From the NCBI GenBank assembly GCA_937864085.1, contig CALMIH010000024.1, positions 1-11,319 on the forward strand: a DNA stretch of 11,319 nt. Reading direction: 5' to 3'. A program made the position numbers and the translations under genes. How positions within the stretch are numbered: position 1 is the first letter of the stretch; every line of letters begins with the position of its first letter. This DNA comes from an uncultured Chloroflexota bacterium (GTDB taxonomy: Bacteria > Chloroflexota > Limnocylindria > Limnocylindrales > Limnocylindraceae). Shown here piece after piece: positions 1 to 6,370 of the stretch. The notes beneath the pieces are model-generated. The model worked only from the letters and a program-made list of their open reading frames with translations, ran no database searches and was not told where the DNA came from.

Positions 1-507
1 AGTTGGGGCAACGTTGAAGTCACCACCAAGAATGAGCGGCGAAGACTTCAGCGTCTCACCTGACCAGAGGGCGAGCGCCTCCATCCAGCGCAGCTTCGCC
101 CGCCAGTAGCCGCTCGCAACCTCACGGCCATTCGGCACATAGACACTTGCGAATGTGACCCCACCACACTGCGCCGCAATCAGGCGCGGCTCGTTCATCA
201 GGTCTGGGTCGTCTCCCTCTGCAGGTTTGACTGCGCCGCTTGCGGCTGTGGGGAGGCCGAGTGTTGGCGCCACAAGGCCGATCCGCGATGCGATCAAGAC
301 GCCGTTACGTCCACCGGCGCCGATCGCCTCCCACTCGTATCCGCGTGAGGTGAAGAGTTCAGCTGGGACCTGCTCCGGGTTGCACTTCGTCTCCTGCAGC
401 AGAAGGACGTCTGGCGGCGTGCGATCCAAAAAGGCGGCGAGTCGTTCGGCGCGCGCGCGGATGCCGTTGACATTCCATGAGGTGATGGAGAGCTGCGCTG
501 CGCTCAC
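1..507 (-). CDS. xthA: Exodeoxyribonuclease III (AP endonuclease), 5' part only
   Basis: DNA repair enzyme of the exonuclease III/AP endonuclease family (EEP fold), which cuts at abasic sites and trims 3' ends in the cytoplasm. The 169 visible residues show the family's ordered motifs: SWNVNGIRAR near residues 10-19, LLQETK with metal-binding Glu39, GRNGVLIAS near 66-74, SVYVPNG near 121-127, and LGGDFNVAP with Asp163 and Asn165 at the window edge. Complete enzymes run about 255-270 residues, so the missing third should hold the final His motif. GTG at 507 is chosen because the homology begins a few residues later and an AAGG lies 6 bases upstream; a TTG two codons earlier sits too close to that AAGG. 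The gene follows the ACT-like gene by 8 bases on the same strand and is probably co-transcribed. Family assignment is very secure. Confidence 0.95.
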   Translation of the reverse strand, partial: MSAAQLSITSWNVNGIRARAERLAAFLDRTPPDVLLLQETKCNPEQVPAELFTSRGYEWEAIGAGGRNGVLIASRIGLVAPTLGLPTAASGAVKPAEGDDPDLMNEPRLIAAQCGGVTFASVYVPNGREVASGYWRAKLRWMEALALWSGETLKSSPLILGGDFNVAPT

Positions 508-512
508 GCGCA

Positions 513-518
513 ACCTTA
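513..518 (-). promoter_or_regulatory. TAnnnT box (or weak SD) before xthA
   Basis: On the minus strand TAAGGT ends 5 bases before the GTG of xthA. It fits a -10 hexamer at leaderless spacing, but it also contains AAGG, and its first three bases are the TAA stop of the ACT-like gene. It may therefore simply be a Shine-Dalgarno site next to a stop codon. Confidence 0.3.
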
Positions 519-797
519 GGTGCGTGGGCCGTTGAGAATTGCGCCGATCATCCCTTCGGTAGCGCTCGCACCTACGCCAGGCTCCGCCTCAAGGCTCACC
601 GCGATGCCGGCGCTCTTCAGCGCGGCGAGCGCACGATCGAGTGCTAGCTCCGCAACGGAGAGGTGCACCACGCCATCTTCGCTCTCCGGGCTTCCAACGA
701 TCCCCTCCACGGCGATGCTTGCCGCGGCGAGTGCCGCCGTTGCCGCGGCGAGGCTCCCTACGGCGGGCTTCAGATGGATCGTGAACCAGTGACTCAT
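516..797 (-). CDS. Small stand-alone ACT-like domain protein
   Basis: A 93-residue protein resembling a single ACT-type ligand-binding domain. It has a first strand with WFTIHLK (residues 4-10), a GSLAAATAALAAASIAVEG stretch (14-32) typical of the Gly-loop and first helix of ACT domains, a second half with VVHLSV, then a helix (LALDRALAALKSAG) and a last strand IAVSLE. No catalytic domain is attached, so a regulatory or ligand-sensing role is inferred. ATG at 797 is supported by an AGGA 7 bases upstream, inside a TAGGAT box. It lies 9 bases after the SpoIID-like gene and 8 bases before xthA. Nothing in its partners reveals its ligand. The composition is Ala-rich, so the fold call rests on pattern rather than diagnostic residues. 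Confidence 0.75.
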   Translation of the reverse strand: MSHWFTIHLKPAVGSLAAATAALAAASIAVEGIVGSPESEDGVVHLSVAELALDRALAALKSAGIAVSLEAEPGVGASATEGMIGAILNGPRT

Positions 798-803
798 GAG
801 CGC

Positions 804-809
804 ATCCTA
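804..809 (-). promoter_or_regulatory. TAnnnT box (or weak SD) before the ACT-like gene
   Basis: TAGGAT on the minus strand ends 6 bases before the ATG at 797. It matches a TAnnnT -10 element at leaderless spacing. It also contains AGGA and overlaps the TAG stop of the preceding gene (807-809), so a ribosome binding site is an equally good reading. I see no convincing -35. Confidence 0.3.
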
Positions 810-2399
810 GCGTGCGGCGGCGGTGTTCGGCGTTGCGCCAGAGATCGCCAGCCTGCGCTGCTGGCCACCGAGGGTCACCTCAATAATCAGCTCGCTGCGT
901 AGCGCGCGCCGACCATCGGCTGGATCACGCTGTGGGCCGAGTGGCTGCACCGTGCTGTTTATGCTCCCCGCGGAGTAGCTCCCGAGCAGCGGATCGGAGC
1001 TCCACCAGCTGCTGATTGACGGTGCGCCACCAGTGCGCGGCGCGGAGAGGAGCGAGAGCTCAAGTCGTCCGTCAACCGTTGGAGCAAAGAGTCCAACTTC
1101 ATCTCGGTCATCTGCGTTTCGATCCCAAACGGTCAGGCTGATCTCGCTGAGTGCAGCGGTGGACGTGCCCACGAGCTGCGGCGCACCGAGCACTGGATCT
1201 TGGATGCGCTTGTTCACCCAGTTGCGCTTCTCTGAGAGAGCAACCCAGATCCCGCTCTGCCCGCCACCTGTAGCGATCACGCTGGGGGGCGTTGGTGCGC
1301 TGATGACAAGGTCGTCGCTCCCGTCGCCATTTACATCTGCGGTGATGAGGTTCATCTGCGCCGCGTCAATTCCGGAGGCGGCGAGGTCGGTCACGCTCCA
1401 GATGTCGCCGCGCCAGAGGTAGGCGTCGTTGCGCCGCTCAATTGATCCCATCGCCGCACTCACCACTGGAAGTCCGGTGAGAGGATCCGTGGTGTTCCAG
1501 ACGCGCAGCGTGGCGATCTCCGGGAAGAGGTCGCCGTCAAAGTCACCACGGAACTCGCTGAGTTGATCGCCGCCGCTTGACCAACCGTCTGGGAGTGACC
1601 ACGGATCAGCGAATGGATCAACTTCGAAGTCAACAAGCGTTGCGTCACTCTCGTTTGGCGCTGGCTGATAGATGGCAATGTTCGGTCCGTAGAACCTGCG
1701 GATCAGCGCCTCAAATGACTCACCGTCGCGGGCGCAGCGACGGGCATTCTGCTGAAAGAGGTGGAAGCTGGTGTAGTACTTGTCACAACCCTTGCGGTAG
1801 GCGCCCCCGCGATATCCAGTATGCGCAAAGCCCTTTCGTGCGCCAGCAGTCCGCCAGATGGTGAGCGGCCAGACCGCCTCAATGGCTGAGCGGATCAGCG
1901 GGAGTCGAGCAGGGAGCCCCTTCTTGATGCGGGCTGCGTCCGACTCCTCCGCCTTCGTTGTTGCGTTGCCGCGGTAGAGCTGGAAGGTGGTGGTGGAGCC
2001 GACATCAAAACAGTCACCATTCTTATCTTTGAGCTTCTTGTTCGGGTGCGTGATGTACCACCAGGCGTACTGCTTGACGATCTGTGCCGCGGAGAGGAGC
2101 TGTGCGCGATGCGTTTCGTTTGGACCCCACTCATTGATCACCACGCGCTCCACGTAGGTTTTGAAGTCCACCTGAACCCGCGTCCCCATTTTTAGGCGGC
2201 GCCCCTTCTTAATCGGGATATGCACCCAGATGGACTCGGGTGGCTTCGTCATAGAAGTCCACGGTGTGCACTGATATGGCGCCGCCGTCGCCGTAGCTGC
2301 GCGCTCCCCAGCGATCGGTCCCGAGGCCGGAATGGCGATCAGCGAGAGGATCAGCGCAACGATCGCTGCGCGTTTACAGCTCCGCAACGACTCCCTCAC
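807..2399 (-). CDS. Secreted SpoIID/LytB-like protein with C-terminal FG-GAP-like repeats
   Basis: A 530-residue exported protein. Residues 5-40 form a signal peptide (basic SCKR, then a hydrophobic core IVALILSLIAI). Residues about 72-240 resemble the SpoIID/LytB domain: FKTYVERVVINEW with Glu90 in the position of the SpoIID catalytic Glu, AAQIVKQYAWWY in place of the usual AQAVAARTYA helix, and ALIRRFYGPN at the end. SpoIID is a lytic transglycosylase on peptidoglycan. The C-terminal half carries three Asp-rich, calcium-loop-like FG-GAP/VCBS segments: GDFDGDLFPEIA (285-296), DVNGDGSDDLVI (355-366) and DRNADDRDEVG (426-436). Cys44, 130, 205 and 222 could form disulfides outside the cell. The GTG at 2399 overlaps the MFS gene by 26 bases and has no clear ribosome site; a TTG at 2387 has GAGGGAG just upstream and may be the true start (526 residues). 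Cell-wall hydrolysis is inferred. Confidence 0.82.
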   Translation of the reverse strand: MRESLRSCKRAAIVALILSLIAIPASGPIAGERAATATAAPYQCTPWTSMTKPPESIWVHIPIKKGRRLKMGTRVQVDFKTYVERVVINEWGPNETHRAQLLSAAQIVKQYAWWYITHPNKKLKDKNGDCFDVGSTTTFQLYRGNATTKAEESDAARIKKGLPARLPLIRSAIEAVWPLTIWRTAGARKGFAHTGYRGGAYRKGCDKYYTSFHLFQQNARRCARDGESFEALIRRFYGPNIAIYQPAPNESDATLVDFEVDPFADPWSLPDGWSSGGDQLSEFRGDFDGDLFPEIATLRVWNTTDPLTGLPVVSAAMGSIERRNDAYLWRGDIWSVTDLAASGIDAAQMNLITADVNGDGSDDLVISAPTPPSVIATGGGQSGIWVALSEKRNWVNKRIQDPVLGAPQLVGTSTAALSEISLTVWDRNADDRDEVGLFAPTVDGRLELSLLSAPRTGGAPSISSWWSSDPLLGSYSAGSINSTVQPLGPQRDPADGRRALRSELIIEVTLGGQQRRLAISGATPNTAAAR

Positions 2400-4029
2400 T
2401 TTGCTTGCCGCGCAACGGGATCTCCTCGATCAGCGTTGCGGCGACAAGGGCGATAAGGCTTGCCACTACGGTGAGCCAGAAGATTGAGCCGATCGCGTCG
2501 GCGATTCCCGCTTGGATCGCCGTAAAGAATACGCTTAGGTATTCAGTTGGGATCAGCGCCAAGAGGGCGGGATCAAACTGTCCGCCAACGTTCGTCAACT
2601 GATCAAGGTTGCCACCAGCCGCGGCGAAGAATGGGCCAAAGGTCCCCGCAGGTGCTGCTGCGGCGAGCTCAGTTGGAATCGTGGTCGTCAGCTGCCCGCC
2701 AAAGTAGGAGCCAACGATGGCGAGTCCCACCGAGCCGCCAACCTGGCGGAAGAAAGTGAGGTTGGAGGTCGCGGTACCGAGGAACTTAAACGGCACCGCG
2801 TTCTGCACCACGATGGTGAAGACGGAGAGGGTTGGCCCAATGCCGAGTCCGGCGAGGAACATCCAGCCACGTAGCACCCACGGATCGGTATCTGCCTTGA
2901 TGCTGGTCAAGAGGAGCGACCCCACCGTGACGAGCACGATGGCGCCGAGGATCAGTGACTTATAGCGACCGCGTCGCGCCACCATTAGCCCTGCGCCGAC
3001 TGAACTGATGATCACGCCGAGGAGGAGTGGGAGCGTGGCATAGCCAGAGTTGGTCGCCGTCTCGCCGAGCACGGTCTGGAAGTAGCGCGGCAAGAAGATG
3101 ATGGCGGCGAAAAAGCCGAACGAGGCGAAGAAGCTTGCAGCCGCTGCCGCCGCGAAGGTGCGGTTCTTGAAGAGCTCCAGTGGGATGATCGGCTCGTCCG
3201 CCTTCGTTTCAATGAAGAGGAAGAGGCAGAGGATGGCGAGGCCCGCCGCGATCAGCCCTGCCACCTCTGGGGTGGCGAAGGCGTTGCTCTGCACGTTCGT
3301 CAATCCGATGAGTACTGGAATGATGCCGGCGGCGAAGACGATCGCGCCGAGGAAGTCGATCTTCTGGTTCGGTCGCCCCTTAATCGTTGGGAGCTCGAGC
3401 AGGATGATGGCGATGCTCAGCAGGCCGATCGGAAGGTTGACGTAGAAGATGAGGTGCCAACTGAACGTGTCGGTGAGCCAGCCACCGAGCGCTGGACCGA
3501 CCAGGCTGGAGAGGCCGAAGACGGCGCCGAAGAGTCCCTGATAGCGACCGCGCTCCTTCGCGCTGTAGAGGTCGCCAATGGTGGCGAGCGCAATCGGGAA
3601 GAGCGCACCAGCGCCGAGCCCCTGAATGCCGCGGAAAATGATCAGCTGCTCAATGTTCTGTGAGAGCCCAGCGAGCGCCGAACCAACAAGGAAGAGGCCG
3701 ACACCGATGAGGAGGAGCGGCTTACGGCCGTACATGTCGGAGAGCTTGCCGTAGATCGGCACGGTGACGGTGCTTGCAAGGAGGTAGATCGTTACGACCC
3801 ACGTATAGAGATTTGCACCATTCAGCTCGGTGATGATCTGCGGAAGTGCGGTTCCAACAATGGTCTGGTCGAGCGCACCGAGGAAGAGGGCGAGCATGAT
3901 GGCAAGGACGATGCCCTGCTTCGCGCGCTTGGAGAGATCCGCGCCAGCGTGGTGGCTTGAGGCGGGACTCGCCTTGCTCGGGCGCTTCGCCGTGCTTGGG
4001 CGTGAAGTACTACGTCGTGCGGTTGCCAT
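2374..4029 (-). CDS. MFS drug:proton antiporter, DHA2 (EmrB/QacA) type, 14 helices
   Basis: A 551-residue inner-membrane exporter of the major facilitator superfamily, which expels drugs or other small hydrophobic molecules in exchange for protons. The N-terminal 38 residues are a basic, Ser/Lys/Arg-rich cytoplasmic tail. Helix 1 carries the DHA2 signature LDQTIVGTALPQI (53-65, Asp54). The loop after helix 2 carries motif A, GKLSDMYGRK (94-103). The region with LVGPALGGWLTD followed by FSWHLIFYVNLPIG is the antiporter motif C and its DHA2 extension. Length and the number of hydrophobic segments fit 14 helices. ATG at 4029 is chosen over an upstream GTG at 4047 because AGGAGG lies 5 bases before it. 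Divergent from the oxidoreductase gene; the SpoIID-like gene overlaps its 3' end. Substrate unknown; no adjacent regulator is visible. Confidence 0.93.
   Translation of the reverse strand: MATARRSTSRPSTAKRPSKASPASSHHAGADLSKRAKQGIVLAIMLALFLGALDQTIVGTALPQIITELNGANLYTWVVTIYLLASTVTVPIYGKLSDMYGRKPLLLIGVGLFLVGSALAGLSQNIEQLIIFRGIQGLGAGALFPIALATIGDLYSAKERGRYQGLFGAVFGLSSLVGPALGGWLTDTFSWHLIFYVNLPIGLLSIAIILLELPTIKGRPNQKIDFLGAIVFAAGIIPVLIGLTNVQSNAFATPEVAGLIAAGLAILCLFLFIETKADEPIIPLELFKNRTFAAAAAASFFASFGFFAAIIFLPRYFQTVLGETATNSGYATLPLLLGVIISSVGAGLMVARRGRYKSLILGAIVLVTVGSLLLTSIKADTDPWVLRGWMFLAGLGIGPTLSVFTIVVQNAVPFKFLGTATSNLTFFRQVGGSVGLAIVGSYFGGQLTTTIPTELAAAAPAGTFGPFFAAAGGNLDQLTNVGGQFDPALLALIPTEYLSVFFTAIQAGIADAIGSIFWLTVVASLIALVAATLIEEIPLRGKQSEGVVAEL
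2391..2397 (-). promoter_or_regulatory. Ribosome binding site favouring a TTG start at 2387
   Basis: GAGGGAG on the minus strand, whose GAGG core lies 6 bases before TTG at 2387-2385. No similar site precedes the GTG at 2399. The shorter form would begin with a compact signal peptide n-region (RSCKR). Confidence 0.4.
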
Positions 4030-4034
4030 GGGAA

Positions 4035-4040
4035 CCTCCT
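4035..4040 (-). promoter_or_regulatory. Strong Shine-Dalgarno of the MFS gene
   Basis: AGGAGG on the minus strand, 5 bases before ATG 4029. It decides the start codon and shows that this gene has a leadered mRNA, unlike several neighbours. Confidence 0.85.
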
Positions 4041-4084
4041 GATTCACGCCTCTGCCACAAGCTGCGGTAGTTCACGTTGCAACC

Positions 4085-4113
4085 ATCATACTCCTCGCTT
4101 CGCAGGCTGTCCT
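4085..4113 (-). promoter_or_regulatory. Predicted promoter of the MFS gene
   Basis: On the minus strand a TATGAT -10 (4085-4090, one mismatch to TATAAT) lies 17 bases downstream of AGGACA (4108-4113, four of six matches to TTGACA). Transcription would begin near 4078 and give a leader of about 50 bases containing the AGGAGG site. It overlaps the proposed promoter of the divergent oxidoreductase gene. Confidence 0.5.
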
Positions 4114-4126
4114 CAGGCGCTAGGGT
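4099..4126 (+). promoter_or_regulatory. Predicted promoter of the luciferase-like oxidoreductase gene
   Basis: TTCGCA (4099-4104, four of six to TTGACA), a 16-base spacer, and TAGGGT (4121-4126) 6 bases before ATG 4133. The spacing would put transcription start at or next to the ATG, a leaderless arrangement. Alternatively AGGG inside the box acts as a weak ribosome site. It interleaves with the MFS promoter on the other strand. Confidence 0.4.
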
Positions 4127-4132
4127 TGCCGC

Positions 4133-5074
4133 ATGAAGATTGGCATCGTGATTGAAGGGCAGATGGGCCTCACCTACGCGCAGCAACTCGCTCTTGCACA
4201 GCGAGCTGAGTCACTCGGCTTCGATGCCTTCTATCGCACTGATCACTATGAATCCTTCCCGGGCCCCGCAGATCAGGCGACGAGTGACGCGTGGAGTGTC
4301 TTGGCGGGACTCGCCCGCGAGACTAAAACGATTGCGCTCGGGACACTGGTGAGTCCAGTCACCTTCCGTTACCCAGGCGAGTACGCGAAGGTGGTCGCCA
4401 CGGTTCAGGAGATGGCGGGACGCCGCATGCATGCGGGGCTCGGCGCCGGATGGCACGAGTCGGAGCATCGCCGTTACGGCTTCCCATTTCCAGAGATGCC
4501 GCTGCGCGCGGAGATGCTGGAGGAGCAGCTCAGCATTGTGCGCGGTCTCTGGTCTGGACCAGACGGCTGGTCGTTTAGCGGGAAGCACTATCAGGTGAGC
4601 GACGCCCTCTTCCGCGCGAAGCCAGAACCGGCGCCATGGATCATCACGGGTGGCGAAGGTTCGCCGCGCGGTATGCGCATTGCTGCCGCACATGCCGATG
4701 AGTTCAACCTCACCTCATCCACGCCGCAGATCGCGCGCGAGAAGTTCGCCGCACTGGACGCCGCCTGCACCGCCGCCGGTCGCGCACCCGCAACGCTGGT
4801 GCGCTCAGCGATGACCGGTCTCCTCATTGGGCGCACCCGGGCCGACTATCTCGCCGGCGTCGCCCGCTTCATGGCGCGGATCGGCGGGAGTGGTGACCCA
4901 GAGGAGTACCTCGCACCGCGTCGGCCGCGCTGGGTGTCGGGGACGCCAGAGGAAGCCGCTGCCCAGATGCGCGCCTTCCGTGATGCTGGCGCGCAGCGGT
5001 TGTTAATGCAGCACTTCCTCCCGCTGGAGCTTGAGCCGCTCGACCTGCTCGCCGAAATTCGGGACGCGCTCTAG
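4133..5074 (+). CDS. Luciferase-like monooxygenase family, F420-dependent oxidoreductase type
   Basis: A 313-residue soluble TIM-barrel oxidoreductase of the bacterial luciferase-like family. Visible family marks: MKIGIVIEGQ strand at the start, RAESLGFDAFYRTDHY (26-40) with the Asp-His pair, LGTLVSPVTFRYPGEYAK (about 74-90), the AGRRMHAGLGAGWHESEHRRYGFPF segment (about 97-121) typical of F420-using members, an RAEMLEEQLSIVRGLW helix, and PWIITGGEG near 168-176 where the cofactor phosphate is usually held. The short single-barrel form and this GxGAGWHExEH pattern favour F420 over FMN, but cofactor and substrate cannot be read from sequence. It is monocistronic: divergent from the MFS exporter and convergent with sodX, whose stop is 10 bases away. 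Confidence 0.88.
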   Translation: MKIGIVIEGQMGLTYAQQLALAQRAESLGFDAFYRTDHYESFPGPADQATSDAWSVLAGLARETKTIALGTLVSPVTFRYPGEYAKVVATVQEMAGRRMHAGLGAGWHESEHRRYGFPFPEMPLRAEMLEEQLSIVRGLWSGPDGWSFSGKHYQVSDALFRAKPEPAPWIITGGEGSPRGMRIAAAHADEFNLTSSTPQIAREKFAALDAACTAAGRAPATLVRSAMTGLLIGRTRADYLAGVARFMARIGGSGDPEEYLAPRRPRWVSGTPEEAAAQMRAFRDAGAQRLLMQHFLPLELEPLDLLAEIRDAL

Positions 5075-5084
5075 CGCGCGTTGA

Positions 5085-5447
5085 CTAGCGGACGCGACCG
5101 CGTCGTCCAGAAGGTCCAGTTCGGAAGAGGAGAATCCCGCGAAGCGCGCTCAGCGGTACGGGTCCGCCTTGACGCGAGTCGCTCGAGGCGGCGGCGTTGT
5201 CGCCAAGAAGCCAGAGCGCATCAGGTGTTTGCAACGTGCCAACGGGCCATGTCGCCACGCGTTTCACATCGAGTCGCCCGTCGCGCTCAGCGATCACGAT
5301 GCTCCCGACGCGTGGTGCGCCGCGCAACCAGGGGAGACCGTGGGGTCCGGCGGGGAGGAGCAGGAGCGTATCACCCGGCTCAAGTGTGGGCGCCATGGAG
5401 CGTTCGGCAACAACCGCGCGCCAGATGCGGCGCGCGGTCATCACCAT
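5085..5447 (-). CDS. sodX: Nickel-type superoxide dismutase maturation protease (S26 family)
   Basis: A 120-residue serine protease of the signal-peptidase/LexA clan, predicted to remove the N-terminal propeptide of the neighbouring Ni-SOD. The S26 motifs are present: ERSMAPTLEPGD (15-26) with nucleophile Ser17, DVKRV (60-64) with general base Lys62, and LLGDNAAASSDSR (80-92), the conserved GDN-S-DSR box. It lacks an obvious N-terminal membrane helix, as expected for a cytoplasmic SodX rather than a Sec signal peptidase. Position directly after sodN supports the specific call. The start is ATG 5447 (a second ATG two codons on is possible). There is no clear Shine-Dalgarno, and the reading frame is the same as sodN with nine sense codons between, so translation is probably coupled. 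Confidence 0.9.
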   Translation of the reverse strand: MVMTARRIWRAVVAERSMAPTLEPGDTLLLLPAGPHGLPWLRGAPRVGSIVIAERDGRLDVKRVATWPVGTLQTPDALWLLGDNAAASSDSRQGGPVPLSALRGILLFRTGPSGRRGRVR

Positions 5448-5474
5448 GATCTGCTTGCGGCCAGTCCCGTTGCG

Positions 5475-5897
5475 TTACGCCTTTGAGGCGGCGAAGGACT
5501 TCGCGAACGCCTCGGTTGCGGCAACCAGCTCTGCGGCGGCTGCTGGATCAACGTTCTGCTTGTTCTTCGAGGCGAGCTTCAGCAGCTTCCAGACCTGGTC
5601 GTGTAGGTCGGGAACCTTCGCCAGGTGCTCTGGCTTGAAGTAGTCGGACCAGATCACCTGGACCTCGTGCTTCACCAGTTCGGCGTGCTCCTCCTTGGCG
5701 GTGATGCAGCGCACCAGCTTGTTGCGGCTGGCGTGGTCGGTCACGTCGATCTGACCGATCAGCTCCACCATGCGTGCAACCGTCTTGGCGGCGGTCACCG
5801 CGCCTGCTGGATCGTAGATTCCACACGGGATATCGCAGTGCGCGTGCACCGTGACTGGAGTGAACTCTTCCGTGAGCTTCTTGATGATGCTGTACAT
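5475..5897 (-). CDS. sodN: Nickel superoxide dismutase
   Basis: Ni-SOD, which disproportionates superoxide to oxygen and hydrogen peroxide in the cytoplasm as a hexamer of four-helix bundles. The 140-residue precursor has a 19-residue propeptide ending VHA, then the nickel hook HCDIPCGIYDP (20-30): His20, Cys21 and Cys25 correspond to mature His1, Cys2 and Cys6, with Asp22 and Tyr28 the conserved partners. The mature length of 121 is close to the 117 of Streptomyces. IWSDYFKPEHL further on is also characteristic. Mature position 17 is Ala and the position equivalent to Arg47 appears to be His, unlike the Streptomyces enzyme. ATG 5897 is set by AGGAGG 4 bases upstream and by the propeptide. 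It lies between a small membrane protein and sodX in one operon. Confidence 0.96.
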   Translation of the reverse strand: MYSIIKKLTEEFTPVTVHAHCDIPCGIYDPAGAVTAAKTVARMVELIGQIDVTDHASRNKLVRCITAKEEHAELVKHEVQVIWSDYFKPEHLAKVPDLHDQVWKLLKLASKNKQNVDPAAAAELVAATEAFAKSFAASKA

Positions 5898-5901
5898 GTG
5901 T

Positions 5902-5907
5902 CCTCCT
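5902..5907 (-). promoter_or_regulatory. Shine-Dalgarno of sodN
   Basis: AGGAGG on the minus strand 4 bases before ATG 5897. It fixes the short precursor with a 19-residue propeptide, and it overlaps the TAG stop of the upstream membrane protein gene, which implies coupled translation. Confidence 0.85.
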
Positions 5908-6265
5908 ACTTTACGAATACGGCAATCGCGACATTCGTGATCGCCAAAATTCCGACAGCATGATACGTGCCAGATGGAATCTCCTGGTCGCGTCGGCGCG
6001 GCCACGAGATGAGGAGCAGGACGATCGTGAGTGCGATCTTGATGCCGAACTTTGCGTGGCTCACCGGCTCCGTCCCCATCTCGGCGAGGCCGAGCAACAA
6101 GACGCCGCTTACGAGCTGCAAGAGTGAGCCGTGCACTATGCCGGCTGAGAGACGCTTCGGGACGCTTCTGATCCCCGCAAAATAACCACCGACGACCGCC
6201 GCCATGCCAAGAAGGTGGATGAAGACGAGTGCGAGTTGTGCTGAATCCATGAGAGTCGAATCCAT
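5906..6265 (-). CDS. Small four-helix membrane protein, first gene of the Ni-SOD operon
   Basis: A 119-residue integral membrane protein with four hydrophobic segments (about 10-31, 42-61, 70-88, 101-117). Its shape recalls a conserved but unnamed family of small actinobacterial membrane proteins; I do not recognise an assigned function. Each helix carries one His: His17, His45, His70 and His102, a pattern that could bind heme or a metal. The loop between helices 3 and 4 is basic (PRRRDQ) and likely cytoplasmic. ATG 6265 is chosen because GGAGG lies 4 bases before it; ATG 6250 lacks a ribosome site. Its stop overlaps the Shine-Dalgarno of sodN, so the two are certainly one transcription unit. 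A role linked to superoxide, nickel or redox handling is inferred from this linkage only. Confidence 0.85.
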   Translation of the reverse strand: MDSTLMDSAQLALVFIHLLGMAAVVGGYFAGIRSVPKRLSAGIVHGSLLQLVSGVLLLGLAEMGTEPVSHAKFGIKIALTIVLLLISWPRRRDQEIPSGTYHAVGILAITNVAIAVFVK

Positions 6266-6269
6266 CTGA

Positions 6270-6274
6270 CCTCC
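6270..6274 (-). promoter_or_regulatory. Shine-Dalgarno of the operon-leading membrane protein
   Basis: GGAGG on the minus strand, 4 bases before ATG 6265. It chooses this start over the in-frame ATG at 6250. Confidence 0.7.
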
Positions 6275-6306
6275 ACGTATCTGGCGCACTGTGTCGCCCT
6301 CCCCTT

Positions 6307-6312
6307 ACGGTA
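6307..6312 (-). promoter_or_regulatory. Possible -10 of the Ni-SOD operon
   Basis: TACCGT on the minus strand would give a leader of about 35 bases to the operon's first ATG. No clear -35 is seen. It is the best TAnnnT match I find in the gap 6266-6370, but the support is weak. Confidence 0.22.
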
Positions 6313-6328
6313 GCGGACTGTGGTGCGA

Positions 6329-6350
6329 CAGGCGCCTCCTCGTGCGCCTG
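6329..6350. repeat. 7-bp inverted repeat in the divergent spacer
   Basis: CAGGCGC (6329-6335) and GCGCCTG (6344-6350) are perfect inverted arms around an 8-base centre. The repeat sits between the Ni-SOD operon and the acyltransferase gene, just upstream of the latter's TAGGGT box. It could be an operator for either side. It does not resemble the Nur consensus as I know it. Confidence 0.4.
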
Positions 6351-6357
6351 AGGCGTG

Positions 6358-6363
6358 TAGGGT
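6358..6363 (+). promoter_or_regulatory. TAnnnT box (or weak SD) before the acyltransferase gene
   Basis: TAGGGT, identical to the box before the oxidoreductase gene at 4121, ends 7 bases before ATG 6371. It is either a -10 at leaderless spacing or an AGGG ribosome site. Confidence 0.35.
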
Positions 6364-6370
6364 TTACGGG

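Noticed and set aside
155..535. Open plus-strand frame of 126 codons opposite xthA
   Set aside because: It is the antisense of clearly conserved exonuclease III motifs; its own product is Arg/Ser-rich with no domain pattern.
5065..5078. CGCGCT/AGCGCG palindrome at the end of the oxidoreductase gene as a terminator
   Set aside because: The loop would be only two bases and no T-run follows; short GC palindromes are frequent here.
5898..6005. Longer sodN product with 36 extra Cys-containing residues
   Set aside because: That stretch is the upstream membrane protein gene in another frame; AGGAGG and the 19-residue propeptide fix ATG 5897.
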